Shown here in pieces: positions 52,076-61,115 of a stretch of 64,000 bases of DNA. The translations under genes and the position numbers were made by a program. Numbering within the stretch: position 1 is the first letter of the stretch; each line of letters starts with the position of its first letter. The DNA is from Pseudacidovorax sp. GTDB lineage: Bacteria > Pseudomonadota > Gammaproteobacteria > Burkholderiales > Burkholderiaceae_C. Below the pieces are notes generated by a model that saw only the letters and a list, made by a program, of their open reading frames with translations, made no database searches and had not been told where the DNA came from. The stretch spans positions 62,001 to 126,000 of the forward strand of contig NZ_JAGOPN010000011.1 in the NCBI RefSeq assembly GCF_017991995.1. Direction: 5' to 3'.

Positions 52076-53230
52076 TCAGGCGTCGGGTGCGGAAAGAACA
52101 TGGGCGATGGCCACCGAGCCCAGCCCGATCATGTGGGCCATGGCCCAGCGCGAATGGCTGTGCTGGCGCTCGCCGGCCTCGCCGCGCAGCTGCCGGGTCA
52201 ACTCGGCGATCTGGCCGATGCCGGTCGGCCCCAGCGGATGGCCCATGCCGATCAGGCCGCCCGAGGCATTGATGGCGCAGCGCCCGCCGATGCGCGAGTC
52301 GCCGCGCATCAAAAAGCTCGCGCCCTCGCCGGGCGGGCACACGCCGATGGCCTCGCTGTAGAGCAGCTCCTCCACCGAGAAGGCGTCGTGCAGTTCGAGC
52401 AGGTCCAGCGTCTCGGCCGAGATGGCCGCCTGCTCCAGCGCCGACTGCGCACTGCTGCGCACCAGGTCGACGGCGGCCTGGCCGTAGGCAGTCTCGGGCG
52501 TCTCGCTGCAGGCAGTGGAGGCCCGCACGCGCACGCAGCGCCTGGGGTCCAGGCCCAGCCGGCGCAGGGCGCGGCCCGAGACCACGATGGCCGCCGCCGC
52601 GCCTTCGCCGCGCGGGCAGCACTGCTGCACCGTCAGGTCGCCGGCCACGCGCGGCGAGGCCAGCACCTGCTCCAGCGTGCGCGGCTTGCGGTACTGTGCA
52701 TAGGGGTTGCGCGAAGCGTTGCCATGGTTCTTGACCGCCACCTGCGCCATCGAGGCGACGTCGGCATTGCGCTCGCGCAGGTAGGTGCGCGCCATCATGG
52801 CGAACTTGACCGCCGGGACGTTGGCGGTGTCGCTCAGGTGCGCCAGGCCGTCCTTGTCGGCCGCGCGGCGACCGTCGCCGTGCTTGTCCACACCCACGGC
52901 CAGCACCACGTCGCTGACGCCACGCGCCACCTCGAGGCAGGCCTGCCGGAAGGCGAAGGAGCCCGAGGCCGAGGCGTTCTCGACCTGGGTGACGGCCAGC
53001 CCGGTCGAGCCCAGATGGCGCAGCATCACCCGCCCCGCCGCCATGCCGATGGAGGTGGTGCCGATGTAGGCGCTGTTCACCTGCGGCCAGGCCAGGCCCG
53101 CGTCGGCCAGGGCCTGGCGCACCGCGGTCAGGCCCAGGTGGGTGTAGGGCGTCTCGGTGGGGAACTGGTACGCATGCATGCCGATGCCGGCCACGTACAC
53201 GCCGTCGTTGTCGTCGATCCACGCGCTCAT
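52076..53230 (-). CDS. Thiolase-like (SCP-x/Ltp2 type) protein with Ser in place of the catalytic Cys
   Basis: This is a 384-residue thiolase-fold protein of the lipid-transfer/SCP-x group. The position of the nucleophilic Cys (NACASGS) reads NASASGS, with Ser87 encoded by TCG. The other landmarks are kept: ELHDAFSVEE and GGLIGMGHPLGPTG. Cys-less members such as Ltp2 act as acyl-CoA retro-aldolases and need a DUF35 partner, which is encoded just upstream and overlaps by 4 bp (53227). An aldolase cleaving a branched 3-hydroxyacyl-CoA is therefore a better guess than a thiolase. Substrate unknown. Confidence 0.88.
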   Translation of the reverse strand: MSAWIDDNDGVYVAGIGMHAYQFPTETPYTHLGLTAVRQALADAGLAWPQVNSAYIGTTSIGMAAGRVMLRHLGSTGLAVTQVENASASGSFAFRQACLEVARGVSDVVLAVGVDKHGDGRRAADKDGLAHLSDTANVPAVKFAMMARTYLRERNADVASMAQVAVKNHGNASRNPYAQYRKPRTLEQVLASPRVAGDLTVQQCCPRGEGAAAAIVVSGRALRRLGLDPRRCVRVRASTACSETPETAYGQAAVDLVRSSAQSALEQAAISAETLDLLELHDAFSVEELLYSEAIGVCPPGEGASFLMRGDSRIGGRCAINASGGLIGMGHPLGPTGIGQIAELTRQLRGEAGERQHSHSRWAMAHMIGLGSVAIAHVLSAPDA

Positions 53231-53658
53231 CGCTGGGCCTCCGTCGCCGGCACGAAGCGGCAGTCGAACACCTCGCCCTCCGGCAAGGGATGAGCCACCG
53301 CGCGCAGCGGCATGCCCACGCGCAACTGCGACTCGTCGGTGGTGGCCATCACCCCTTCCTCGATGGGGCCGTCCTCGCCCAGGCGGATGTCGGCGGCGAT
53401 GCGCGGCACTTGCATGCCGGGCAGCAGGGGTACGTGCAGGGTCACGAACTCCAGCAGCGTGCCCGTGCCGGGGCGCGTGATGCGCGCGGCGTCTTTCATC
53501 GGGTCGCCGCACTGGCTGCAGCCGGGCGCGTCGGCCGGAAAGGCCAGGTGGCCGCAGGCCGGGCACTGGGCGAAGACGAAGTCCAGCGATTCGCCGTCGG
53601 CGGCCAGCTGGTAGAGCGTGGGATGGCGGGGCTGGTAGCCCCGCAGGTCGAGGGTCAT
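53227..53658 (-). CDS. DUF35 (Zn-ribbon + OB-fold) acyl-CoA-binding partner protein
   Basis: This is a 143-residue protein with a rubredoxin-like zinc ribbon (CPAC at about 32-35 and CSQC at about 47-50). An OB-fold follows (TGTLLEFVTLHVP, MPLRAVAHPLPEG). DUF35 proteins position acyl-CoA for thiolases, HMG-CoA synthases and Ltp2-type aldolases. The stop overlaps the thiolase-like start (ATGA), which strongly supports a complex. Confidence 0.92.
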   Translation of the reverse strand: MTLDLRGYQPRHPTLYQLAADGESLDFVFAQCPACGHLAFPADAPGCSQCGDPMKDAARITRPGTGTLLEFVTLHVPLLPGMQVPRIAADIRLGEDGPIEEGVMATTDESQLRVGMPLRAVAHPLPEGEVFDCRFVPATEAQR

Positions 53659-53700
53659 GAGAGTCCTAGGGATGAAAGAGCAAATGGGAGGCAAGGCCGG

Positions 53701-54684
53701 TCAGTCGACCTTGGCGCCGGAGTTCTGCACCACCTCGCGCCAGCGGGTCATCTCCGACTTGACGAAAGCATCGAGCTTCTCGCCGCGCATGCCGCGCATG
53801 GGCAGGCTGCCGTTCTTCTCGCTGATGGCCACGAACTCGGGGTCGACGATGGCGGCGGCCACGGCATCGGACAGACGCTGCACGACCGGGGCCGGCGTCT
53901 TGGCGGGCACGAAGACCGCGCCCCAGGCGGTGGAGTCCGCGCCCGAGATGCCCAGTTCGCCCAGCGTGGGCAGCTGGGGCACGTTCGCCAGTCGGGTCTT
54001 GCTGGTCACCGCCAGGGCCTTGAGCTTGCCGGCCTGAACGAAAGGCATCACCACCGCCGCGTAGTCGAAGGCCAGGTCCAGGTTGCCGGCGATCAGGTCG
54101 GTCAGGGCCGGGCTGCTGCCCTTGTAGGGCACATGGGTCAGCTTGGTCCCTGTCGCAGCCTGGAACAGCTCGGCCGTGAGGTGCGTGCCGGTGCCGGCCC
54201 CGGCGGAGCCGAAGTTCAGCTTGCCCGGGTTCTGTTTCGCATAGGCGACCAGCTCGGGCACGGTCTTGAAGCTGCGGCTCGGGTTGATGACCAGGACCAG
54301 CGGCGACTCCGAGATGCCGTGCACCGCCACGAAGTCCTTGACCGGGTCGTAGCGGATGTTCTTGTAGAGCGCCAGATTGGCGCCATGGGTGCCCTGGGTG
54401 CCATACAGGAAGGTGTAGCCATCGGCCGGCTGCCGCGCCGCGTACTCGGCGCCGATGGAGCCGCCCGCACCCGGCCGGTTGTCCACCACCACCTGCTGGC
54501 CCAGCTTGTCGCCCACCTTCTGCGCCAGCACGCGGGCGGTGTTGTCGGTGATGCCGCCGGGCGGGAAGGGCACGACGAAGGTCAGCGGCTTGGTGGGCCA
54601 GGCGTCGTCGGGTGCGGCGCTGGCGGGGCCGTGGGCGACGAGCGCCGCGAGGGTCAGCGCGAGGGCGTGGAAAGCGCGTTTCAT
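53701..54684 (-). CDS. Bug-family (TctC) tripartite tricarboxylate transporter binding protein
   Basis: This is a 327-residue periplasmic binding protein with a Sec signal peptide (hydrophobic 7-19, ASA before APDD). The landmarks are FVVPFPPGGITDN, VDNRPGAGGSIGAE and VPYKGSSPALTDL. It heads the - strand string that contains the DUF35, thiolase-like, hydratase and SDR genes. It is divergent from the IclR regulator across a 170-bp gap with an inverted repeat. It probably captures the carboxylate that the cluster degrades. Confidence 0.93.
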   Translation of the reverse strand: MKRAFHALALTLAALVAHGPASAAPDDAWPTKPLTFVVPFPPGGITDNTARVLAQKVGDKLGQQVVVDNRPGAGGSIGAEYAARQPADGYTFLYGTQGTHGANLALYKNIRYDPVKDFVAVHGISESPLVLVINPSRSFKTVPELVAYAKQNPGKLNFGSAGAGTGTHLTAELFQAATGTKLTHVPYKGSSPALTDLIAGNLDLAFDYAAVVMPFVQAGKLKALAVTSKTRLANVPQLPTLGELGISGADSTAWGAVFVPAKTPAPVVQRLSDAVAAAIVDPEFVAISEKNGSLPMRGMRGEKLDAFVKSEMTRWREVVQNSGAKVD

Positions 54685-54737
54685 GGATGTCTCCGGTTGC
54701 TCTTGATATTCGGTATGCCGTAGACTACTTCAACACC

Positions 54738-54839
54738 TCGTAGAAAAGCAAATCGAAATCGATGAACTCACAGCGCAACCACGGAAAGTCAGCCAGACGC
54801 CGGAACCGGCACGGTCTGTACCATCGTGTTTTTCTACGA
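54738..54839. promoter_or_regulatory. Two inverted copies of TCGTAGAAAA flanking the divergent promoter region
   Basis: TCGTAGAAAA at 54738-54747 and its exact reverse complement TTTTCTACGA at 54830-54839 bracket the 170-bp gap between the Bug gene and the IclR gene. The second copy lies 15 bp before the IclR start codon. Two distant half-sites of the same 10-bp word suggest binding by the IclR regulator with possible DNA looping. Confidence 0.5.
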
Positions 54840-54854
54840 AATATCGGAGAGACG

Positions 54855-55670
54855 ATGCCCACCCTTGTCCCCGCCGCTGCCCGCACCATGACCCTGCTGG
54901 AGGTCTTCGCCCGCGAGAAGCGGGAGCTGTCCAACTCCGACCTGGCCCGGCTGATGGACCTGCCCGAAAGCAGCTGCTCCGACCTGCTGCACACCCTGCA
55001 TGAGCTGGGCTACCTGCTGCGCACGGCGCGCAGCCGGCGCTTCTATCCCACGGCCCGCCTGCTGGCCGTGGCCAAGGAGATCTCGGCCAGCGACCCGCTC
55101 TATGCCGTGGGCGCCGAGGCCTGCGAACTGCTGCGCGACCGCACGGGCGAGACCGGCCTGTGCGGCCGGCTGGAGAACGGCATCGTCAAGGTGATCGCGC
55201 TCAGCGAAGGCCGCCATCCGCTGCGCTACATGCAGCACGTGGGCGACAAGCTGGCGTTGCACGTCTCGGCGCTGGGCAAGGCCATCCTGTCCATCGGCAC
55301 GCCCGAGGAGGCGGCGCGCCAGCTGCGGCTCAAGCCGCTGCGCAGCCTGGCCTCGGGCACGCTGACCGACCTGGCCGCGCTGGAGGCCCAGGTGGCGAAG
55401 GCCAAGGAGCAGGGCTGGATCTGGATCGAGAACGAAGGCAGCGAAGGCCTCACGGCCGTCGCCGTCGCCGGCCAGATCGGCGGCGAGGCCATCGCCCTGT
55501 CGGTGGCTGGCCTCACCGACCGCATGCGCGCCCAGCGCACCCTGTGCATCGAGGCCCTGCAGGAAGTGCAGGCCCTCGTCTTCCGCAAACACGCGGCCGT
55601 GGCCGAAGCCGCGGCGTCCGCCGAATCCCCAGCGCCCGCACCTTCCAAACGAACCAAGGCCCGGGCTTAG
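54855..55670 (+). CDS. IclR-family transcriptional regulator
   Basis: This is a 271-residue IclR regulator. The N-terminal winged helix at about 10-60 has LSNSDLARLMDLPESSCSDLLHTL. The C-terminal effector domain has HVSALGKAILS and SEGLTAVAVAGQIGG. The final about 20 residues are an Ala/Pro/Lys tail. The ATG at 54855 follows GGAGAG; an upstream in-frame ATG would run through the operator region. It is divergent from the Bug-to-SDR string and upstream of the dehydrogenase-to-flavoprotein string, so it could govern both. Confidence 0.93.
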   Translation: MPTLVPAAARTMTLLEVFAREKRELSNSDLARLMDLPESSCSDLLHTLHELGYLLRTARSRRFYPTARLLAVAKEISASDPLYAVGAEACELLRDRTGETGLCGRLENGIVKVIALSEGRHPLRYMQHVGDKLALHVSALGKAILSIGTPEEAARQLRLKPLRSLASGTLTDLAALEAQVAKAKEQGWIWIENEGSEGLTAVAVAGQIGGEAIALSVAGLTDRMRAQRTLCIEALQEVQALVFRKHAAVAEAAASAESPAPAPSKRTKARA

Positions 55671-55729
55671 TGCCACCCCGGCACGGCCCCCAGGCCGGCC
55701 ATCCATCCGACCACCCAGGAGACAAAACC

Positions 55730-56875
55730 ATGTTCACCCTTTCTTCCGAGCAGACGATGCTGCGCGACAGCATCCGCCGCTTCATGAAGGCCGAGATCGC
55801 GCCCATCGTGTCGCGCCACGACCAGGACCGCACCTTTCCCTTCGAGGTGCTCGGCAAGCTGGCCGAGTTCGGCTACCTGGGCGGGCGCCTGCCGGAGGAA
55901 GAAGGCGGCATGGGCATGGACCAGCTCACCTGGGCCCTGCTGATGGAAGAGGCGGGCTATGCCTGGCTGTCGCTGCGCACCATCCTCAACATCACCAACG
56001 CCGCCATCAACAAGCTGGCCCAGGAAGCCACGCCCGAGCAGAAGGAGCGCTTCCTGCGGCCGCTGCTGACCAATGAGCGCCGCTGCTTCAGCGCCATCAG
56101 CGAGCCGGGCACCGGCTCCAACATCGCGCAGGTGCAGACCCGTGCCGACCTGCAGGGCGACCACTACGTGCTCAACGGCCGCAAGCTGTGGATCACCAAC
56201 GGCGCCTTCGGCGACTTCGGCATCGTGGTGGCCCGCACCTTCAGCCCGGACTGCAACGGCCAGCTGTCGACCTTCCTGGTCGAGCGCGATGTGTCGCCCT
56301 TCGAGGTGCGGCGCGTGGACACCATGGTGCTGCGCAGCACCGGCACCGCCGAGCTGAACTTCGACAACGTCCGCATCCCGCGCGAGAACCTGCTGGGCGA
56401 GGAGGGCAAGGCCCTCAAGAAGATGCTGATCGGCCTGGACAGCGCCCGCGTCAACATCGCCATGGGTGCCGTGGGCGCGGCGCAGTCCGCGCTGGACCTG
56501 TCCATCGCGCATGCGCGCACGCGCACGCAGTTCGGCAAGCCCATCGGCAGCTTCCAGCTGGTGCAGAAGCTGATCGTGGACATGACGATCCGCGTCGAGG
56601 CCGCCCGCGCGCTGGGCCTGCGCGCCGCCGCCGCGCTGGATTCCGAAGGCGAGGCCCGCACGGCCGCCTCCATCGCCAAGCTCTATGCCACCGAGGCCGC
56701 GCACGAGGTGGCGAGCATGGCGCTGCAGGTGCACGGTGGCCTGGGCTATGCCACCGACTATCCCATCGAGCGCATCTTCCGCGACACGCGCGGCGGCACC
56801 ATCCCCGAAGGCACGACCGAGGTGCAGACGCTGATCGTCGGCCGCGAGATCCTGGGCATCTCGGCCATCGCCTGA
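55730..56875 (+). CDS. Acyl-CoA dehydrogenase
   Basis: This is a 381-residue homotetramer-type acyl-CoA dehydrogenase. The FAD motifs are AISEPGTGSNIAQ and NGRKLWITNGAFG. The C-terminal part has RTQFGKPIGSFQLVQ and LQVHGGLGYATDYPIERIFRD. The catalytic Glu is present in the expected place (TIPEGTTEVQ). It introduces the 2,3 double bond for the hydratase at 51239 or an equivalent. Start by AGGAGACAAAACC-ATG. The next gene follows after 15 bp. Confidence 0.94.
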   Translation: MFTLSSEQTMLRDSIRRFMKAEIAPIVSRHDQDRTFPFEVLGKLAEFGYLGGRLPEEEGGMGMDQLTWALLMEEAGYAWLSLRTILNITNAAINKLAQEATPEQKERFLRPLLTNERRCFSAISEPGTGSNIAQVQTRADLQGDHYVLNGRKLWITNGAFGDFGIVVARTFSPDCNGQLSTFLVERDVSPFEVRRVDTMVLRSTGTAELNFDNVRIPRENLLGEEGKALKKMLIGLDSARVNIAMGAVGAAQSALDLSIAHARTRTQFGKPIGSFQLVQKLIVDMTIRVEAARALGLRAAAALDSEGEARTAASIAKLYATEAAHEVASMALQVHGGLGYATDYPIERIFRDTRGGTIPEGTTEVQTLIVGREILGISAIA

Positions 56876-56890
56876 GCCGCAGGAGCACGC

Positions 56891-59020
56891 ATGACGACCT
56901 CCACCCACCGCGCCGACCTGGCGCGCCTGATCGACCCTGCCTGCATCGCCCTGGTCGGTGCCTCCGACCGGCCCCATAGCATCGGCGGCCGCACGCTGAC
57001 CAACCTGATGGACCACTCGACCATCCGCGGCGAGCTGTACCTGGTCAATCCCACCAAGACCGAGCTGCGCGGCCGACGCTGCTGGCCCAGCGTCGCCGCG
57101 CTGCCGCAGACGCCCGATGTGGCCATCATCGCGGTGCCCGCGGCCGGCGTGCTGGCCGTCGCCGAGGAATGCGCGGCCCGCGGCGTGCCCTTCCTGGTCA
57201 TCCTGACCTCCGGCTTCGGCGAGGCCGGCGCCGAAGGCGAGCGCGCCCAGCAGCGCCTGAAGGAGATCGCCGACGCCGCCGGCATGCGCATCTACGGGCC
57301 CAACTGCCCGGGCCTGTGCAACATCAACGCCCGGCTGGGCATGACCTTCTCGCCCTCCTTCCCGCACGACCTGGTGCCCGGCCCCATCGGCCTGGCCACG
57401 CAGGGCGGCGGCCTGGGCCGCAACGTCATGCAGGCCATGGAGCGCGGGGTGGGCATCGGCCTGTGGGCCTCCACCGGCAACGAAGTCGACCTGCAGGTGG
57501 CCGACTTCATCCACTACATGGCCACCGCGCCGGACATCAAGGTCATCGTCACCCTGCTGGAAGGCATCAAGGACGGCCCCCGCCTGCTGGCCGCACTGCA
57601 GTGCGCGGCCGACAACGGCAAGCCCGTCATCGCGCTGAAGGTGGGCAAGTCCGAATACGGCCAGCGCGCCGCCCAGTCGCACACGGCGTCGCTCACCGGC
57701 TCGGCCGAGGTCAACAGTGCCGTCTTCCGCCAGTACGGCGTGATCGAGGTGGACGACATCGACGAGCTGGTGGACACGGCCTGGCTCTTTGCCCGTGCGA
57801 TGCCGCCGGCGCAGGAGGCCATCGGCATCTACTGCTCCTCGGGCGGCACGGCCGCGCTCGCGGCCGATGCCGTGGGCACCGCGGGCCTGAAGCTGGCCGA
57901 ATTCGCGCCGCACACCCGCGAGTTGCTGCGCAGCCGCCTGCCCGACTACGCCGCCATCGACAACCCGGTGGACACCACGGCCGCCATCCTGAGCGATGCC
58001 GACCTGATCGAGCAGACGCTGGGCGCCGTCACCACCGACCCCAACCTGGGCTGCGTGCTCGCGCCCATCGCGCTCGAATACGGCGCGACGACGGTGAGCC
58101 TGGCCCACACCATCCGCGCCGCGCAGCAGCGCAGCAGCACGCCCATCATCCCGATCTGGATGAGCGATCGCCTGGGCGAGGGCTACAGGCTGCTCGTCGA
58201 GGGCGGCTTCGCGCCGCCGCGCTCGGTGGGCAAGGCCCTCAAGGCCGTGCAGCGCTGGACGGAGTGGGGCCGCTGGCAGCGTGCCGGCGGGCTGGGCGAG
58301 CCTCGCAGGCCGCTGCCCGCGCCCTCCGCGATGCCGGCGACGGGCATGGTGCGCAATCTCTCGGAGCTGGAGGCCAAGCAGCTGCTGGCGCAGTCCGGCA
58401 TCGCGCTGCTGCCTGCCGCCGTGGCCGCCACGCGCGAAGAAGCGCGCCGCATCGCCGACGGCATGGGCTATCCGGTGGTCGCCAAGATCGCCAGCCCGGA
58501 CGTGGTGCACAAGTCAGACATTGGCGGCGTGAAGGTAGGGATCGGCGACGGTGCCCAGGTCGAGCTGGCCTGGGACGACATCATGGCCTCGGTGCGCCAC
58601 CACAAGCCCCAGGCGGCCATCGATGGCCTGCTGATCGAGAAGATGGCCCCGCGCGGCGGCTTCGAGCTGATGGTGGGCGTCACGCGCGACCCGGTCTTCG
58701 GCCATGTCATGACCTTCGGCCTGGGCGGCATCTATGTGGAGCTGCTGCGCGACGTCACGCGCCGCCTGCTGCCGCTGCGGCCCGCCGATGCCAGCGCCAT
58801 GGTGCGCGAAATGCGCTGCTACCCGCTGCTGCAGGGCGCGCGCGGCAAGCCGCCCGCCGACGTGGCCGCGTTGGAGCGGCTGCTGCTCGCAGTGTCGGAC
58901 TTCGTCACGGCCCATTCGGCCCGCCTGGAGGAGATGGACCTGAACCCGGTATGGGTGGGCAGCGAGGGCGAGGGCGCGCTGCCGCTGGATGCCGTCATCG
59001 TGATGCTGGAGAGCGAATGA
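56891..59020 (+). CDS. ADP-forming acyl-CoA synthetase (acetate-CoA ligase family)
   Basis: This is a 709-residue NDP-forming acyl-CoA synthetase with fused subunits. The CoA-binding Rossmann domain is about 12-110 (VGASDRPHSIGGRTL). Ligase domains follow with the phospho-His segment SHTASLTGS, and a C-terminal ATP-grasp domain is about 490-709 (VAKIASPDVVHKSDIGGVKVG). It makes acyl-CoA from acid, CoA and ATP with ADP release. Its stop overlaps the CoA-transferase start (ATGA), so the two are coupled. Substrate unknown. Confidence 0.92.
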   Translation: MTTSTHRADLARLIDPACIALVGASDRPHSIGGRTLTNLMDHSTIRGELYLVNPTKTELRGRRCWPSVAALPQTPDVAIIAVPAAGVLAVAEECAARGVPFLVILTSGFGEAGAEGERAQQRLKEIADAAGMRIYGPNCPGLCNINARLGMTFSPSFPHDLVPGPIGLATQGGGLGRNVMQAMERGVGIGLWASTGNEVDLQVADFIHYMATAPDIKVIVTLLEGIKDGPRLLAALQCAADNGKPVIALKVGKSEYGQRAAQSHTASLTGSAEVNSAVFRQYGVIEVDDIDELVDTAWLFARAMPPAQEAIGIYCSSGGTAALAADAVGTAGLKLAEFAPHTRELLRSRLPDYAAIDNPVDTTAAILSDADLIEQTLGAVTTDPNLGCVLAPIALEYGATTVSLAHTIRAAQQRSSTPIIPIWMSDRLGEGYRLLVEGGFAPPRSVGKALKAVQRWTEWGRWQRAGGLGEPRRPLPAPSAMPATGMVRNLSELEAKQLLAQSGIALLPAAVAATREEARRIADGMGYPVVAKIASPDVVHKSDIGGVKVGIGDGAQVELAWDDIMASVRHHKPQAAIDGLLIEKMAPRGGFELMVGVTRDPVFGHVMTFGLGGIYVELLRDVTRRLLPLRPADASAMVREMRCYPLLQGARGKPPADVAALERLLLAVSDFVTAHSARLEEMDLNPVWVGSEGEGALPLDAVIVMLESE

Positions 59021-60126
59021 AGAGCGAACCCGCTCCGCCGCTCGCCGGCATCACCGTGCTCGACTTCAGCGAGCTGCTGCCCGGCCCCTTCTTCACGCAG
59101 ATGCTGGCGGAGATGGGCGCCGAGGTGATCAAGGTCGAGCGTCCGCCGCATGGCGACAACGCCCGGCGCCTCGGGCCCGGCGGCTTCGAGGCCGTCAACC
59201 GCGGCAAGAAGAGCGTGCTGCTGGACCTGAAGGACGAGGCCGGCCGCGCCCGGGCCCATGCCCTGCTGGCGGGCGCCGACGTGCTGGTCGAGTCCTACCG
59301 GCCGGGCGTGATGACCCGCCTGGGCCTGGACCACGCCAGCCTGCAGGCCGCGCATCCGCGCCTGGTCTATGTGTCGCTGAGCGGCTACGGGCAGGACGGG
59401 CCCTGGGCCCAGCTGCCCGGCCACGACATCAACTACCTGGCGGCCGCGGGCGTGATGGCGCTGTCGGGCGAGCCGGGCGGGCCACCGGCGCCGGGCTTCG
59501 GGCTGCCGGCCGCGGACCTGTGCGGTGCGATGTATGCGCTTTCAGCCACGCTGGCGGCCCTGCTGCAACGCCAGCACAGCGGCCTGGGCCAGCACCTGGA
59601 CGTGGCCCTCGCCGATTGCGCCCTGCACTGGATGACGCCGCGGCTGGGCAGCTTCCGCGATGGCGGCACGACCCAGCTGGAGGAGCAGCGCAGCGTGGCG
59701 CTGGTCAAGCCGGCCTACGGCATCTTCCGCTGCCGCGATGGCCGGCACCTGTCGGTCGCCGCCCTGGAAGACCACTTCTGGGCGCGGCTGTGCATGGTGG
59801 TGGACATGGGCCCCTTCGACGATGCCCGGTACGGCGGCTTCGCGGCCCGCAAGGCCGAGGCCGAAGACATCAATGCGCGGCTGGCCGCGCAGGTCGCGGC
59901 GCTCGATGCCGATGCGGCTTTCGAGCGCATGGCACGGGCCGACCTGCCGGTCGCGCCGGTGGTGGCACCGACGGAGCTGGCCGCCACCGCGCAGTTCGCC
60001 GAGCGTGGCCGCTTCCTCGGCAGCGAGCCGCTGGCAGCGGTGCCCTTTCCCGTGAACCTGCGCGGGGTCGACCCGCGGGCGCTCGCTGGCGCCCCGCGCC
60101 TGGACAGCGCCGGCACTGCACCGTGA
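59017..60126 (+). CDS. CaiB/BaiF-family CoA transferase
   Basis: This is a 369-residue family III CoA transferase. The landmarks are TVLDFSELLPGPFFTQMLAEMGAEVIKVE near the N-terminus, NRGKKSVLLDLK, and the catalytic Asp in LPAADLCGAMYAL. These enzymes exchange CoA between carboxylates or act as racemases. It overlaps the synthetase by 4 bp and the flavoprotein gene downstream by 4 bp. Confidence 0.93.
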   Translation: MKSEPAPPLAGITVLDFSELLPGPFFTQMLAEMGAEVIKVERPPHGDNARRLGPGGFEAVNRGKKSVLLDLKDEAGRARAHALLAGADVLVESYRPGVMTRLGLDHASLQAAHPRLVYVSLSGYGQDGPWAQLPGHDINYLAAAGVMALSGEPGGPPAPGFGLPAADLCGAMYALSATLAALLQRQHSGLGQHLDVALADCALHWMTPRLGSFRDGGTTQLEEQRSVALVKPAYGIFRCRDGRHLSVAALEDHFWARLCMVVDMGPFDDARYGGFAARKAEAEDINARLAAQVAALDADAAFERMARADLPVAPVVAPTELAATAQFAERGRFLGSEPLAAVPFPVNLRGVDPRALAGAPRLDSAGTAP

Positions 60127-61115
60127 CGCCCGCCCTGCTGCAGACCCGGCTGACGCAGCTGTTCGGCATCCGCCATCCGGTGCTGGGCGGCGGGCTCATG
60201 TGGCTGTCCGATGCCGCGTACGTGAGTGCGCTGGCCCGGGCCGGCTGCATGGGCTTCCTGACGCCGCGCTCCTTTCCGGGCGAGGCCGAATGGCGCGCCC
60301 AACTGCAGCGCTGCAGCGAGCTGGCCGAGGGCCACGCCTTCGGCGTCAACCTCACGCTTTCGGCCCGGCCCGAGGCCAACGCCGACGTCCCGCGCTGGCT
60401 CGACATGGCGCTCGCTCATGGCGTGCGCCATTTCGAGACGGCGGGCTACGGCCCGCAGACGCTGATCGAGACCATCCATGCCGCGGGCGGCGTGGTGATC
60501 CACAAGGCCTCCAGCCTGCGCCATGGCCTGGCCGCGCAGGCCGCTGGTGCCGACGCGATTGCGCTGGTGGGCATGGAGGAGGGCGGCCATCCCGGCATGA
60601 ACGAGTTGCCGACCATGCTGATGGGCGCACTGGCGCGCGGGCGCATCAGCGTGCCGCTGGTGCTGGGCGGCGGCATCGGCCACGGTCGCCAACTGGCTGC
60701 CGCACTGGCCCTGGGCGCGGACGGCGTGCTCATGGGCAGCCGCTTCCTGGTCTGCGAGGAGATCTCGGCCCATCCGGCCTACAAGGCGCACCTGGTGGGT
60801 TGCGACGAGCACAGCACCGTTCGGCTGCTGCAATCGCTGGGCAACACCTGGCGCGTGCTGCGCAACGAGACGGCGCGCCGGATTGAAGCCATCGAACGCG
60901 CCGGCGTCACCGACCACGCGGCCTTCGGCCCGCTGATCGCCGGACGCCTCGCGCGCGACGCCTGCTACGAAGGCGGCGACTGGCAGCAGGGCATGCTGTC
61001 CCTGGGCCCCGCCATCGCCTTCGCCCACCGCATCCAACCCCTGGACGCCATCGTCGACGAGTTCCTGGCCCAGTGCCGGGACGCGATGCGCGCCCTTCCA
61101 GCACTTCTGCCATGA
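60123..61115 (+). CDS. Nitronate monooxygenase-like (NPD) flavoprotein
   Basis: This is a 330-residue TIM-barrel FMN protein of the 2-nitropropane dioxygenase family. The FMN/phosphate motifs are GGGLMWLSDAAY, ADAIALVGMEEGGHPG and LVLGGGIGHGRQLAAAL with GADGVLMGSRFL. A family member in an acyl-CoA cluster may act as an enoyl reductase-like or acyl-CoA oxidising enzyme instead of a nitronate oxidase. The GTG start overlaps the CoA-transferase stop. Confidence 0.88.
   Translation: MTPALLQTRLTQLFGIRHPVLGGGLMWLSDAAYVSALARAGCMGFLTPRSFPGEAEWRAQLQRCSELAEGHAFGVNLTLSARPEANADVPRWLDMALAHGVRHFETAGYGPQTLIETIHAAGGVVIHKASSLRHGLAAQAAGADAIALVGMEEGGHPGMNELPTMLMGALARGRISVPLVLGGGIGHGRQLAAALALGADGVLMGSRFLVCEEISAHPAYKAHLVGCDEHSTVRLLQSLGNTWRVLRNETARRIEAIERAGVTDHAAFGPLIAGRLARDACYEGGDWQQGMLSLGPAIAFAHRIQPLDAIVDEFLAQCRDAMRALPALLP

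Noticed and set aside
55667-58510. 947-residue open frame on the - strand opposite the acyl-CoA dehydrogenase and synthetase
   Set aside because: Same cause. The + strand frames show complete enzyme motifs and correct start sites, and the antisense product is His/Arg/Gly-rich without domains.
57169-59016. Upstream extension of the CoA-transferase frame
   Set aside because: It overlaps the synthetase gene completely. The family N-terminus and the ATGA overlap place the start at 59017.
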